Assembly: GCA_016714645.1 (NCBI GenBank)
Contig: JADKCI010000001.1
Coordinates: 1,116,001 to 1,180,000 of the forward strand
Reading direction: 5' to 3'
DNA: 64,000 nucleotides
From: Chromatiaceae bacterium
Lineage (GTDB): Bacteria; Pseudomonadota; Gammaproteobacteria; Chromatiales; Chromatiaceae
Positions 25,501 to 33,018 of the stretch are shown here, piece by piece (positions within the stretch are counted from its first letter, which is position 1; each line of letters opens with the position of its first letter). A model generated the notes under the pieces. That model had not been told where the DNA came from. It ran no database searches and worked only from the letters and a program-made list of their open reading frames with translations. Position numbers and translations under genes: made by a program.

Positions 25501-25665
25501 GCCGGGGGCCTTCAGGATGATCTTGACCTGGGTCGTGGAGACATCCGGAAAGGCGTCGATGGGCAGACCCAGGAAGGCCTGAATACCCGCCGCGACCAGC
25601 AGGACGGTCAGGACCATCAGCAGGAGGCGCTGGGTCAGGGAAAAGCGAATCAGGGCGGCAAGCAT
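22579..25665 (-). CDS. CzcA/CusA family heavy-metal RND efflux pump
   Basis: 1028 residues, normal for HME-RND. TM1 is RLLLMVLTVLLVAAGIQAFL; the first porter domain begins with FPDVSTTQVKIILKAPGMTP. TM4 reads GGLAIAIGMLVDAAVVVVEN, with the proton-relay Asp and the VEN that marks heavy-metal RND proteins. The second half repeats the fold (FRSVRQALLVLSNIPLAMIG, then SVGFIALLGIAVLNGVVMVT). It exports divalent or monovalent metal ions in exchange for protons; the metal cannot be chosen from sequence alone. It shares its first base with the stop of the upstream MFP gene. Confidence 0.93.
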   Translation of the reverse strand: MLAALIRFSLTQRLLLMVLTVLLVAAGIQAFLGLPIDAFPDVSTTQVKIILKAPGMTPEEVETRLAVPVEQEMLGIPNQRLLRSTSKYALTDITIDFEDGTDIYWARQQVGERLAAAMGNLPPGVTGGMAPITTPLGEMFMFTIEGDLPLAEKRALLDWVIRPQLRTIPGVADVNSLGGEVRTFEVVPNPQLLVARGLALQDLREVLEANNRNDGAGRLTDGEEALLVRAEGAIRTMDDVKAIVLKARDGLVVRVGDVAEVRFGSLTRYGAVTKDGQGEAVEGLVLGLRGANARSVVEGVKTRLAEITPTLPKGVTIEPFYDRGNLVNRAVGTVSKALLEAIVLVVLLLLAFLGNLRAALVVAVMLPLSALATFILMRIFGLSANLMSLGGLAIAIGMLVDAAVVVVENIESELAEAPDNLPTLHLIFRAAREVAAPVTSGIIIIILVFLPLLTLQGLEGKMFGPVALTIVFALATSLVLSLTVVPVLASYLIQRGVHHEPWLVRKLSALYDQVLTTALAHGRVFVAIALLALMAGGGIFMLLGKSFMPTMDEGDLIMQLEKLPSIGLDQTLVIDTRVQQAILAQVPEIKAIVARAGSDELGLDPMGLNQTDTFMVLQPRETWRNPDPAWLADQLRTVMADFPGVGFSFTQPIDMRVSEMLTGVRGDLAIKIYGPDLDTLNRLAAEVEARVKQVPGAEDTFTLQNNGVQYMKIEIDRLAAGRFGLNVDAIQNDLKALLEGRDVGTVIEQGRRIPLILRGPEQLRATPADFEALRLSLPDGGSVPLTSVARIDRIDGPVKVDRENAQRYVVVQSNVRDRDLVGFVEDAKAAVARDVPLPEGYRLAWGGQFENQQRAAARLMVVVPVALALIFFLLFSTFRSVRQALLVLSNIPLAMIGGIFGLFIAGEYLSVPASVGFIALLGIAVLNGVVMVTYFNQLLARGLPVAEVVVEGARRRLRPVLMTASIAAFGLVPMLFATGPGSEVQRPLAIVVIGGLVSSTALTLVLLPILFRRFGVKPNVAFAENAHA

Positions 25666-26744
25666 TATTCGCCCCCGGCCCCGGACAGCATGGCCTTGAG
25701 GCCGGAGACGCCCTTCAACACCACCCGGTCGCCCACCTGGAGGCCTGCAACCCGCAGGCCTTCGCCACTCTGGCCGATGACCTTTACCTGCCGGGCCTCG
25801 AAGCTGGCGCCCTTGTTATCGCTGGCGATCTGCACGAAGGCGTAGGTCTGGCCTCCCTGACGCACCACGGCGGCGGCGGGCAGGCGCTGGTCTTGGGCGC
25901 TAGCCTGGGCGATTTCCACCTCGACGGATTGCCCCGGCGTCAGTTGTTCGGCGCCCTCGTCGACCAGGGCCCGCAGCAGCCGGGTTTGACTGGCCGTATC
26001 GATACTGGGGCCGATGGCAATGACGCGACCCTTGATGTCGCTGTTGGCAATCCGTACGGGGGTCCCTAACTTGAGCCCGTCGAAAATCGTGGTCGGGGCC
26101 TGGATTTCCAGCCAGAGGGGCGCGAGTTGGGCGATACGGTAGATCACCGCCGAGGCCTCGACCCGCTGGCCCAGGGCCGCTCCCTGTTCGAGGACCACCC
26201 CATCCATGGGCGCGGTCAGGGCCAGGGGACCCGCGCCTTTACCCGACACGCCGGCCAGTTCCAGGTGCTGCTGGCTCTCGCTGGCCCGAGCGGCGGCTTG
26301 GCTGGCGGCGGCGCGGGTGGCCTGGAGACGGGCCTCGGCGATCAGGCCCTCCGCGTACAACTGCTCGTCGCGTTTGAGGTTTTGCTGCTGGAGACTGGAT
26401 TGGCTGCTGGACTCCATGGCGTCGCGCTGCAAGGTGAGTGCCTCGGGGCTGGAGAGGCGCGCGACGACCTCGCCTCGCTTGACCCGGGCGCCCGTGGCCA
26501 GGGTCAGCCGCTCGACCAGGCCCGCGACCGGGGCGGAGACGAGGCGGATCTGATCGGTGGGTACCACCACTCGGGCGGGCAACCGGCTGGGGCGCGCCTC
26601 CAGGGTCTCGCCGATGACCAGGGTTTCGATACCCAGGGATCTGATTTGCGACGCTTGCAGGAGCAGTGGCTCGCCCCCCGACCAGGCCAGTGTCGTCGGG
26701 AGCCAGAGGAGGAGGAGCCGGAGCGGGTGGATCTTGGACATCAT
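25665..26744 (-). CDS. CzcB-type periplasmic membrane fusion protein
   Basis: 359 residues with a signal peptide (PLRLLLLWLPTTLAWSGGEP). Lipoyl/barrel halves are present: SAPVAGLVERLTLATGARVK and LTAPMDGVVLEQGAALGQRV, separated by a helical hairpin rich in Gln and Ala. It links the RND pump to the outer membrane channel. First gene of the operon; 54 bp upstream lies a CTTAAG-N5-CTTAAG direct repeat likely bound by an OmpR-family regulator. Confidence 0.9.
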   Translation of the reverse strand: MMSKIHPLRLLLLWLPTTLAWSGGEPLLLQASQIRSLGIETLVIGETLEARPSRLPARVVVPTDQIRLVSAPVAGLVERLTLATGARVKRGEVVARLSSPEALTLQRDAMESSSQSSLQQQNLKRDEQLYAEGLIAEARLQATRAAASQAAARASESQQHLELAGVSGKGAGPLALTAPMDGVVLEQGAALGQRVEASAVIYRIAQLAPLWLEIQAPTTIFDGLKLGTPVRIANSDIKGRVIAIGPSIDTASQTRLLRALVDEGAEQLTPGQSVEVEIAQASAQDQRLPAAAVVRQGGQTYAFVQIASDNKGASFEARQVKVIGQSGEGLRVAGLQVGDRVVLKGVSGLKAMLSGAGGE

Positions 26745-26797
26745 GAGAATCCATTAAGGGATGTTCGGCCGTGGGAGCGGATATTACCAAGCTCCTC

Positions 26798-26814
26798 CTT
26801 AAGGCCAGCTTAAG
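26798..26814 (-). promoter_or_regulatory. Direct-repeat regulator box CTTAAG-N5-CTTAAG before the efflux operon
   Basis: Two CTTAAG hexamers spaced by 5 nt, the layout bound by PmrA/QseB-like OmpR-family regulators. On the minus strand, 11 nt after the second hexamer stands TAATAT (26781-26786), a good -10, so the box replaces the -35 as in activator-dependent promoters. Confidence 0.6.
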
Positions 26815-26902
26815 GGCGTTTTAGGCCACGGGTCCGGGGGTAGCGCAGGGCGTGGGCAGGTCCGGCTTTCTCACCGGGGTCCGGGCCCATCGGCAGGGCC
26901 CG

Positions 26903-27802
26903 CTATCGATCCAGCCTCTGGTCCTCTTGGGAAAGGGGGTCCTCGATCGGCTCCAGATGGGTCAGGACGTGGGCATGGGGCAGGGCGGCGCGCATCTCGG
27001 CCTCGATACGCTCCACCAGATCGTGCCCCTCTTTGACCGTCCAGCGGCCTGGCACCAGGACATGCACCGAGATGAAGACGCGCGCGCCGGCCTGACGGGT
27101 CCAGAGGGCATGGAAATCGATGCCCTGGCGCCGGTAAGTCTCCATCACCGCGGCCAGGGCGGCCTGCTGGTCCGTCGGCAGGGCCGCGTCCATGAGGCCT
27201 GCGGCGGAGCGGCTCACCAGCCGCACCCCGGTCCAGATGATATTCGCCGCCACCAGGAGGGCCAGGAGGGGGTCCAGCCACAGCCAGCCGGTCAGCCAGA
27301 CGGCGGCGACCCCCAAGATCACCCCGACGGAGGTCCAGACATCGGTGAGCAGGTGATGGGCGTCGGCTTCGAGGGTGATGGAGCGGTGCTCGCGGCCGGC
27401 GCGCAGCAGGACGAGCGCCGTCAGCAGGTTGATGATGGAGGCGATCACCGAGATGCCCAGACCCACCCCGACCTGCTCCAGCGCCTGGGGATGGAGGAGT
27501 CGCTCCACGGCCGCCCAGCCGATGCCGATGGCCGCGGCCAGGATCAGTAATCCCTCGAAACCACTGGAAAAATATTCCGCCTTGCCATGGCCGTAGAAAT
27601 GGTCGTCGTCCGCGGGCTGGGCCGCGATCGTGAGCATCCACAAGGCCATTAGGGCCCCAGACAGGTTGACCAGGGATTCGATGGCATCGGACAGCAGCCC
27701 CACCGATCCGGTGAGCCACCAGGCCCCACTCTTGAGCAGGATGGTCGCCAGGGCCGCGGCGATCGAGAGCCAGGCGTAGCGTCTGAGATCAGGTTGGGAC
27801 AT
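26903..27802 (-). CDS. Cation diffusion facilitator (CDF) metal transporter
   Basis: 299 residues. Six membrane helices; metal-site residues are in GLLSDAIESLVNLSGA (TM2 Asp) and EADAHHLLTDVWTSVGV (TM5 HxxxD). The conserved HFYGHGKAEYFSS lies between TM2 and TM3. The C-terminal cytosolic domain ends near the last 80 residues (VHVLVPGRWTVKEGHDLVER). CDF proteins export Zn, Fe, Mn, Co or similar ions by proton antiport. It is transcribed alone and carries the same CTTAAG box as the RND operon. Confidence 0.92.
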   Translation of the reverse strand: MSQPDLRRYAWLSIAAALATILLKSGAWWLTGSVGLLSDAIESLVNLSGALMALWMLTIAAQPADDDHFYGHGKAEYFSSGFEGLLILAAAIGIGWAAVERLLHPQALEQVGVGLGISVIASIINLLTALVLLRAGREHRSITLEADAHHLLTDVWTSVGVILGVAAVWLTGWLWLDPLLALLVAANIIWTGVRLVSRSAAGLMDAALPTDQQAALAAVMETYRRQGIDFHALWTRQAGARVFISVHVLVPGRWTVKEGHDLVERIEAEMRAALPHAHVLTHLEPIEDPLSQEDQRLDR

Positions 27803-27860
27803 GGTGTGATTCGAGGAGGCACCCGGCGGCTTGAGGAGTCCGGAATTATGCGCGGATATT

Positions 27861-27877
27861 CTTAAGGCCTGCTTAAG
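27861..27877 (-). promoter_or_regulatory. Direct-repeat regulator box CTTAAG-N5-CTTAAG before the CDF gene
   Basis: CTTAAG-GCCTG-CTTAAG on the plus strand, 58 bp from the CDF start. Minus-strand reading gives CATAAT 10 nt after the second hexamer. Layout and spacing match the box of the efflux operon 1 kb away. Confidence 0.6.
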
Positions 27878-27973
27878 GCCTGGGCTGATCGGTAGCGATG
27901 GCGGTATCCCGGCGACCGGCGACGGAGCGGCTTGGCGGATGGGCGCCTATCCCAATGCCCGGCGATGATGGGG

Positions 27974-28326
27974 CTATGGCGTGAGACCGATGGTGAGCCA
28001 GGCCTCAAGTCCGCCACCTGCCCGCGGCTGAAGTTGGGTTCGCCAACCCCTGGCCTCCGTCAATTGCCGCACGATCGCGAGCCCCAGCCCGGCCCCCCCA
28101 TTGACGGGGCTGCGCGAGGCATCGCCGCGGTGGAAGGGTTGGAAACTGCCTCCGGCGATGGCCACCGTTAAGAGCAAGAGGCTGAAGACCAGAGCCAGCA
28201 GCCGGCCACCAGCAGGCACGGCAGATCGATTTCCGCCCCGGTCAGGTGCCCCTCCTTGCCGTCTCGCAAGAGGCGCCGCGCCGCTAAATCGAGGACGAAG
28301 GGACCAAACTGGCGCTTCTCGGGGGG
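27974..28326 (-). pseudogene. Fused remnants of an OmpR-type response regulator and a histidine kinase
   Basis: In minus-strand order, about 28326-28220 reads FGPFVLDLAARRLLRDGKEG then HLTGAEIDL, the start of an OmpR/PhoB winged-helix domain. It then breaks into a hydrophobic stretch (LLALVFSLLLLTVAIAG) in another frame, and 28150-27974 reads FHRGDASR then GGAGLGLAIVRQLTEARGW, the G2-box region at the C-terminus of a histidine kinase. Receiver, HisKA and most of the ATPase domain are gone. Two internal deletions in an RR-HK operon explain the text. It lies between the two CTTAAG-controlled transport units, so it may be the dead cognate regulator. Confidence 0.7.
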
Positions 28327-28472
28327 CCGGACAATCGCTGGGTATATTTTGGATTCAGTCTCCCGCTGAATGTCTCCGGAAAGAGCTATTTCTGCTTCTC
28401 CTAATGGGCAATCCCAGGGGCGGCTATCGGAATTCCGGCCAACTCGCCGCTCCAGACAAAACCCCTGTTCCG

Positions 28473-28874
28473 TCACCAGCCCTGGCGGTTGTATCCGCCC
28501 CCATAGCCCCTCGACCCGCCTCTCCGCATCATTTGCGCGTGCAGAGCGCGCTGTTCCGGCGTCAGGATCGCATCCACTTGCGCCCTCGTGGCATATCGGC
28601 TGTTCTGCTGTTCCTCCAGGATGTCCCTGACCTGGCCTTGCTGCTGGGGACTCAACCCCAGCATTTGGGTCATGCGCTGGACTCTGAAATCGATCCCGGC
28701 CAAGCCTCCGCCACCGCCGGGACCGGGACCACCACTGCCCATACAGGGCGCGCCTGACATCATGCCGCAGCCTCCAGGCCCCGGTCCGGGACCATAGCCG
28801 CTAAGGGGTTGTGCCACGGTCGAGGTCGCGATCGCCATCAGGATGATGGCGCTGGCAAGTGTTGATTTTTTCAT
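28473..28874 (-). CDS. Spy/CpxP-like periplasmic LTxxQ protein
   Basis: 133 residues. A signal peptide (STLASAIILMAIATSTVAQP) is followed by a Gly/Pro-rich spacer with a GCGMMSGAPCMG metal-binding-like patch. Two LTxxQ-type motifs follow: MLGLSPQQQGQVRDILEEQQ and ILTPEQRALHAQMM. Spy/CpxP/CnrX-like proteins act as periplasmic chaperones or metal/stress sensors. It sits within the metal block and is transcribed alone on the minus strand. Confidence 0.75.
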   Translation of the reverse strand: MKKSTLASAIILMAIATSTVAQPLSGYGPGPGPGGCGMMSGAPCMGSGGPGPGGGGGLAGIDFRVQRMTQMLGLSPQQQGQVRDILEEQQNSRYATRAQVDAILTPEQRALHAQMMRRGGSRGYGGGYNRQGW

Positions 28875-29261
28875 GATTCTTCTCCGTTGGTGTGATCAAA
28901 GGCCTCGTTGCCTCGAGCCGGTGGGTCGGGTTTGGACTGGGTGCCCCCTACCCCGGCAGGGAGCCTGGTGCCTTACCGTCAGGAATAAGGATGTGCCATG
29001 ACCGAGGGTAGTTTGTGCAGTAAGGATGGAAAATCGGTGCAACCTTGATACCCCTTTCGGGGAGGGACTGGCCGTAACGGAGTTCCGAGTCTGAGCGGGG
29101 GGATGTCGCTAGGGCATCCAAGCGTTTCCTGTTGTTTCAGTCGGATTTCAGGCTGACTCAATGCGGTCGTGGGGTCTCATCAGGTTCGTCCCTTAAAGAA
29201 TGCCAGGATCATGGCGTGCCGGTCACAAGGGACGCATTTAGGTTGGCGGGTCTTGGCCTTG
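28875..29261. other. Intergenic region with no recognised gene
   Basis: About 390 bp between the divergent Spy-like and His-rich genes. I see only a short CCCC-TTT-CGGGG hairpin near 29050 and no open frame with a credible start and composition. Confidence 0.6.
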
Positions 29262-29295
29262 GTTCAGCTTGGGTTCAGGCATGGCGCGCTAGGAT
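29262..29295 (+). promoter_or_regulatory. GTTCAG-N5-GTTCAG box with -10 before the His-rich protein gene
   Basis: GTTCAG at 29262-29267 and 29273-29278, spacer 5 nt; 11 nt later TAGGAT at 29290-29295. This is the same geometry as the CTTAAG boxes, with a related hexamer, about 54 bp upstream of the gene. Confidence 0.5.
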
Positions 29296-29348
29296 GCTTG
29301 CCAACGGTGAGGGCATCGGGCCCCGCCGAACCCCAGAGGAGAATCATC

Positions 29349-29651
29349 ATGAGCACGAAAACGACATCGATGGGATGGATGACGGTGGCTTTGCTGGCTG
29401 GGGCCCTGACCTTGCCCGGCCTGGCCCAAGCGGATCGAGGCGATGGCCACGGATACGGCAACCAGCGGCATCACCACGAGCACCGTGGACATCGGCGGCA
29501 CCACGATCATGGTCACCATGGCTACTGGGACAGGGACAGGCGGGTCGTGGTGGTCCGCGAACCCGTCTATGTACAGCCCCGCCCGGTGGTGGCCCCCTTG
29601 TGGGCCCCGCTCGCCAGCGGTGTCACGGTCATTCTCCGCAGCGACTGGTAG
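29349..29651 (+). CDS. Secreted histidine-rich protein
   Basis: 100 residues from the ATG at 29349, preceded by GAGGAG. A signal peptide (MTVALLAGALTLPGLAQA) is followed by a His/Arg/Gly cluster (NQRHHHEHRGHRRHHDHGHH), then RRVVVVREPVYVQPRPVV. The mature protein of about 70 residues has 13 or more His and probably binds metal ions in the periplasm. It sits among metal-efflux genes and behind a similar promoter box. No close family is recognised beyond small His-rich secreted proteins. Confidence 0.75.
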   Translation: MSTKTTSMGWMTVALLAGALTLPGLAQADRGDGHGYGNQRHHHEHRGHRRHHDHGHHGYWDRDRRVVVVREPVYVQPRPVVAPLWAPLASGVTVILRSDW

Positions 29652-29743
29652 CGGATGTTTTTTGGGCGGCCGGGCTGCGCGGGGCAATTTGGCTGTGATA
29701 GATTTGCCGATACCCGCCCTGTACCAGCGTTGGAGATACCTCC

Positions 29744-30007
29744 ATGCCACCTAGCCCTTTACCCCTGGTCCTGTTAGCCCTGGTCGCCCTGGCGGGGTCC
29801 GGCGCGGCCAGCGCGGCCGCGCCGGGGATAGGCCTCGCGGGCCAGGGCGGGGGGGCTGCTTCCGCCGCCCAGGCGGCGGAGCAGGTCCGCCGCCAAACGG
29901 GCGGCAAGGTCCTCTCGGTACGGGAGAAGGGCGGGGGTTACGAGGTCAAGGTGCTGACGCCCTCGGGTGAGGTGCGCGGCGTCTTCATCCCGGCGAGCGG
30001 GCGCTAG
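29744..30007 (+). CDS. PepSY-domain-like periplasmic protein
   Basis: 87 residues. A signal peptide (LVLLALVALAGSGAASAAAP) precedes a single PepSY-like unit: AAEQVRRQTGGKVLSVREKG, then GYEVKVLTPSGEVRGVFI. Such small proteins are often encoded just ahead of a PhoP/PhoQ-like pair, as here (20 bp to the regulator gene), and may modulate the sensor. Confidence 0.8.
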   Translation: MPPSPLPLVLLALVALAGSGAASAAAPGIGLAGQGGGAASAAQAAEQVRRQTGGKVLSVREKGGGYEVKVLTPSGEVRGVFIPASGR

Positions 30008-30027
30008 GACGCCAGATACCCAGATCC

Positions 30028-30705
30028 ATGCGCATCCTGGTAATCGAGGACGAGGTGGCCCTGCGCGGCCAGCTCATGGCGCGCCTGACTGCGGAGGGCT
30101 ATTGGTGCGAGGCGACGGGGGATGGCGCCGAGGGGCTCTATCTGGCCAGCGAGTATCCCTTTGACGTCGCCTTGGTGGATCTGGGCCTGCCCACGATCTC
30201 GGGGATCGAGATCATCCGCGGCTTGCGGGCTGCCGGCAGCTTGCTGCCGATCCTGGTGCTGACCGCTCGCGGTCGTTGGCAGGATAAGGTTGAGGGGCTG
30301 GAGGTGGGTGCCGACGACTACCTCGCCAAGCCCTTTGAGATAGATGAGTTGGTGGCGAGGTTGAGGGCCTTGTTGCGGCGTGCCCATGGGGCCGCGACCC
30401 AGGAGTTGCGTGCGGGCCCGGTGCGACTCGACCGCGCTACCCAGCGGGTGTGGGTCGGGGAGCGGCTGGTGGAGCTCACGGCCTTTGAGTTCCGCCTGCT
30501 GGAGCACCTGATGACACGGCGCGGTCGTGTCCTGTCCAAGCGCGAACTGGCGGACTACCTCTACCCCCATGACGAGGATCGCGACAGCAATGTGCTGGAG
30601 GTCCTGCTCGGGCGGTTGCGGCGCAAGCTGGATCCGGATGGCCAGTTGGCCCCCATCGAGACCCTGCGTGGCCGGGGTTACCGTTTTACGTTGGGGGAGC
30701 CGTGA
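30028..30705 (+). CDS. OmpR/PhoP-family response regulator
   Basis: 225 residues. The receiver domain has the acidic pocket (VIEDE), phospho-acceptor D51 in ALVDLGLP, and the Lys in YLAKPFE. The winged-helix effector domain runs from about 125 (GPVRLDRATQRVWVG, then LTAFEFRLLEHLMTRRGRVL and LRRKLDPDGQLAPIETLRGR). It forms an operon with the PepSY gene and the histidine kinase. It is the nearest intact candidate to bind the direct-repeat boxes in this block. Confidence 0.93.
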   Translation: MRILVIEDEVALRGQLMARLTAEGYWCEATGDGAEGLYLASEYPFDVALVDLGLPTISGIEIIRGLRAAGSLLPILVLTARGRWQDKVEGLEVGADDYLAKPFEIDELVARLRALLRRAHGAATQELRAGPVRLDRATQRVWVGERLVELTAFEFRLLEHLMTRRGRVLSKRELADYLYPHDEDRDSNVLEVLLGRLRRKLDPDGQLAPIETLRGRGYRFTLGEP

Positions 30706-30829
30706 GAAGGCCGGTCCGGCTGAGTCAAGGCGCTGTTATCACCCCGGCCTTGAGCAGGGATTCGCACCCTCGTGGCCTGGGGGTGACGAGCAGGGGCGGG
30801 GCATCGCGCCTTGCCGGGTACGGCCGCGC

Positions 30830-32197
30830 TTGAGCTCCCTGCGGGCGCGGGTGACATGGGCCGCGGCCCTCGTAATGCTGGTATTTATGGCGCTGACGAG
30901 CCTGGCTTTGGAACAGGCCTTCCAGGCCAGTGCCGGCGCGGCCCGCGAGGAGCGCCTGCTGGGACAGATCTACCTCCTGATGGCCGCGGCGGATGTGGAC
31001 GATGATGGCTTGACCCTCCCGCGCGACCTGGCAGAGGCGCGCTTCAGCCTGTTAGGTTCCGGTCTCTACGCCCAGGTCGCCGACGCAAGGGGTGAGCCGG
31101 TGTGGCGCTCCCTTTCCGCCCTCGGCGAGAACATCCCCTTCGAGCACCAGCTTGGCCCCGGGGTGCGCCGTTTCCAGATGGCGCAAGAGGCACAGGGTCG
31201 CGCCTTCTTCGTGGAGGGCTTTGGCGTCACCTGGTCCATCGGGCCGACCCCCAGGGATTACACCTTCAGCGTGGCGGAGGACCTGGGGCCCTACGAGGAG
31301 GAGCTGGCCCGATTTCGGGTCCACCTCTTCACCTGGCTGGGCGCTATGTCCCTGGTCTTGCTGGCCACCCTCCTGGTGGCCCTGCGCTGGGGGCTTGGCC
31401 CCTTGCGGCGGGTGGCCGCCGAGGTGGCCGCCGTGGAGGCTGGCCGCCAGGAGCGGCTGCACGGCGCCTACCCGAGGGAACTGCGTGCCCTGACCGAGAA
31501 CCTCAACGCCCTGCTGGCCCACGAGGCGGCGCGTCAGGGCCGGCTCGGCAATGCCCTGGCCGATCTGGCCCATAGCCTCAAGACGCCCCTGGCCGTGATG
31601 CGCGGCGCTCTTGGCGAGCAGAGTGAGGCGCCGGTGGGGGCCGAGGAGGCACCGACCGCGAATCCGTCGCCGAGAGCCGTCATGGCAGAGCAGATCCGCC
31701 GCATGGACGAGATCATCAGCTACCAACTGGAGCGAGCCCGGGGCCGCCCAGCCGCCCCCCTATCGCGACCCATTCCCCTGGCCTCGACCGTTGAGCGTCT
31801 CCTGGCGACCCTAACCAAGCTCCATGCCGAGCGCCTGGTTAGCGTGGAACGGGATCTGGAGCCTGGGCTCAGCTTCCGCGGGGCTGAGGGCGATCTCCTG
31901 GAGGTGGTGGGAAACCTGCTCGACAACGCCTTTAAGTGGTGCCGTCACCGGGTCCGGATCGGGGCCCGCCGCGAAAGCGGGCTAGTGGTGTTATGGGTGG
32001 AGGACGATGGCCCCGGCATTAGCGCCGAGCAGGCGCGGGGGTTGGGCGAACGCGGGGCCCGCCTGGACCTGGCTACCCCTGGACATGGCATCGGGCTGGC
32101 GGTGGCGCGGGAGATCTGCGCCGCCTACGGCGGGGATCTGGCTATCGTCCGGAGCCCGCTGGGGGGAGCCCGCATTCGTGTCCGGTTGGGGGGCTGA
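30830..32197 (+). CDS. PhoQ-like sensor histidine kinase
   Basis: 455 residues if the TTG at 30830 is the start; no ATG is placed before the first membrane helix (VTWAAALVMLVFMALTSLAL), and a GTG at 30851 is an alternative. A periplasmic domain of about 130 residues ends at TM2 (LGAMSLVLLATLLVALRWGL). H-box: LADLAHSLKTPLAVMRG; N-box: VVGNLLDNAFKWCRHRV; G1: VEDDGPGIS; G2: GHGIGLAVAREI. It should phosphorylate the preceding regulator. The 124-bp gap after the regulator gene is unusually long for such a pair and supports a non-ATG start. Confidence 0.88.
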   Translation: MSSLRARVTWAAALVMLVFMALTSLALEQAFQASAGAAREERLLGQIYLLMAAADVDDDGLTLPRDLAEARFSLLGSGLYAQVADARGEPVWRSLSALGENIPFEHQLGPGVRRFQMAQEAQGRAFFVEGFGVTWSIGPTPRDYTFSVAEDLGPYEEELARFRVHLFTWLGAMSLVLLATLLVALRWGLGPLRRVAAEVAAVEAGRQERLHGAYPRELRALTENLNALLAHEAARQGRLGNALADLAHSLKTPLAVMRGALGEQSEAPVGAEEAPTANPSPRAVMAEQIRRMDEIISYQLERARGRPAAPLSRPIPLASTVERLLATLTKLHAERLVSVERDLEPGLSFRGAEGDLLEVVGNLLDNAFKWCRHRVRIGARRESGLVVLWVEDDGPGISAEQARGLGERGARLDLATPGHGIGLAVAREICAAYGGDLAIVRSPLGGARIRVRLGG

Positions 32198-32336
32198 TCG
32201 CGAGTCGGGCTGGATAAGCCCAGCAGAGCAGGCCCGGCCGTTGAGGTTCCCCTGGATCCCGTGGCTCCCCTGGGTTTGGTACGGTCGGGCCTAGGCTTTA
32301 TGCTGTGAGCCATGCTCGCTAAACCCCGTTGTCCTG

Positions 32337-32996
32337 ATGCCCCATTCCGAAATTCCTATCCCGGCGGCCTGGTTCAACCCTGGCTGCCGCCGCTGTCCCC
32401 GTCTGGCCGGTTTTCTGGACGAGGTCAGGGGCCGACATCCCGCTTATAATGCCGCCCCCGTCCCCCCTTTTGGCGCTCGGGAGGCCAGGCTTCTGGTGGT
32501 GGGGTTGGCCCCCGGGCTTCATGGAGCCAATGCCACGGGACGCCCTTTTACCGGCGATCATGCCGGTATCCTGCTATACGAGACCCTGTACGCTTTCGGC
32601 TTCGGTAGCCTGCCGGTCTCCCGTGCCCGGGACGATGGACTCCAGCTGATCGGCTGTCGCATCACCAACGCCGTCAAGTGCCTGCCGCCGGAGAACAAGC
32701 CGACAGGGTTGGAGGCCCGCCAGTGCAATGGCTACCTGAGGGCGGAGCTGGCGGACCTGGATGCGGGCGCCGTGGTGCTGGCCCTGGGGCGGCTGGCCCA
32801 TGGGGCCGTGCTGACCGCCCTGGGACTCAAGCAGAAGGATTATCCCTTTGCCCACGGCGCCGGGTATGTCCTGCCTGGGGGGCTGCGGCTGCTGGACTCC
32901 TATCATTGCAGCCGCTACAACACCCAGACCCGTCGGCTGACGACCGAGATGTTCCGCGCCGTGGTGGGTCAGGCGCGGGACTGGGTGGCGGCCTGA
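32337..32996 (+). CDS. Type-5 uracil-DNA glycosylase (UdgB-like)
   Basis: 219 residues. Fe-S ligand Cys in NPGCRRCPRL near the N-terminus, the active-site block VVGLAPGLHGANATGRPFTG and the later LLDSYHCSRYNTQTRRL match family 5 UDG, which removes uracil and other deaminated or oxidised bases. Motif A carries no Asp/Asn water activator, as is normal for this family. It precedes uvrC by 22 bp, so the two repair genes may share a transcript. Confidence 0.9.
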   Translation: MPHSEIPIPAAWFNPGCRRCPRLAGFLDEVRGRHPAYNAAPVPPFGAREARLLVVGLAPGLHGANATGRPFTGDHAGILLYETLYAFGFGSLPVSRARDDGLQLIGCRITNAVKCLPPENKPTGLEARQCNGYLRAELADLDAGAVVLALGRLAHGAVLTALGLKQKDYPFAHGAGYVLPGGLRLLDSYHCSRYNTQTRRLTTEMFRAVVGQARDWVAA

Positions 32997-33018
32997 TTCG
33001 GACGCCCGGCCGAGGCTG

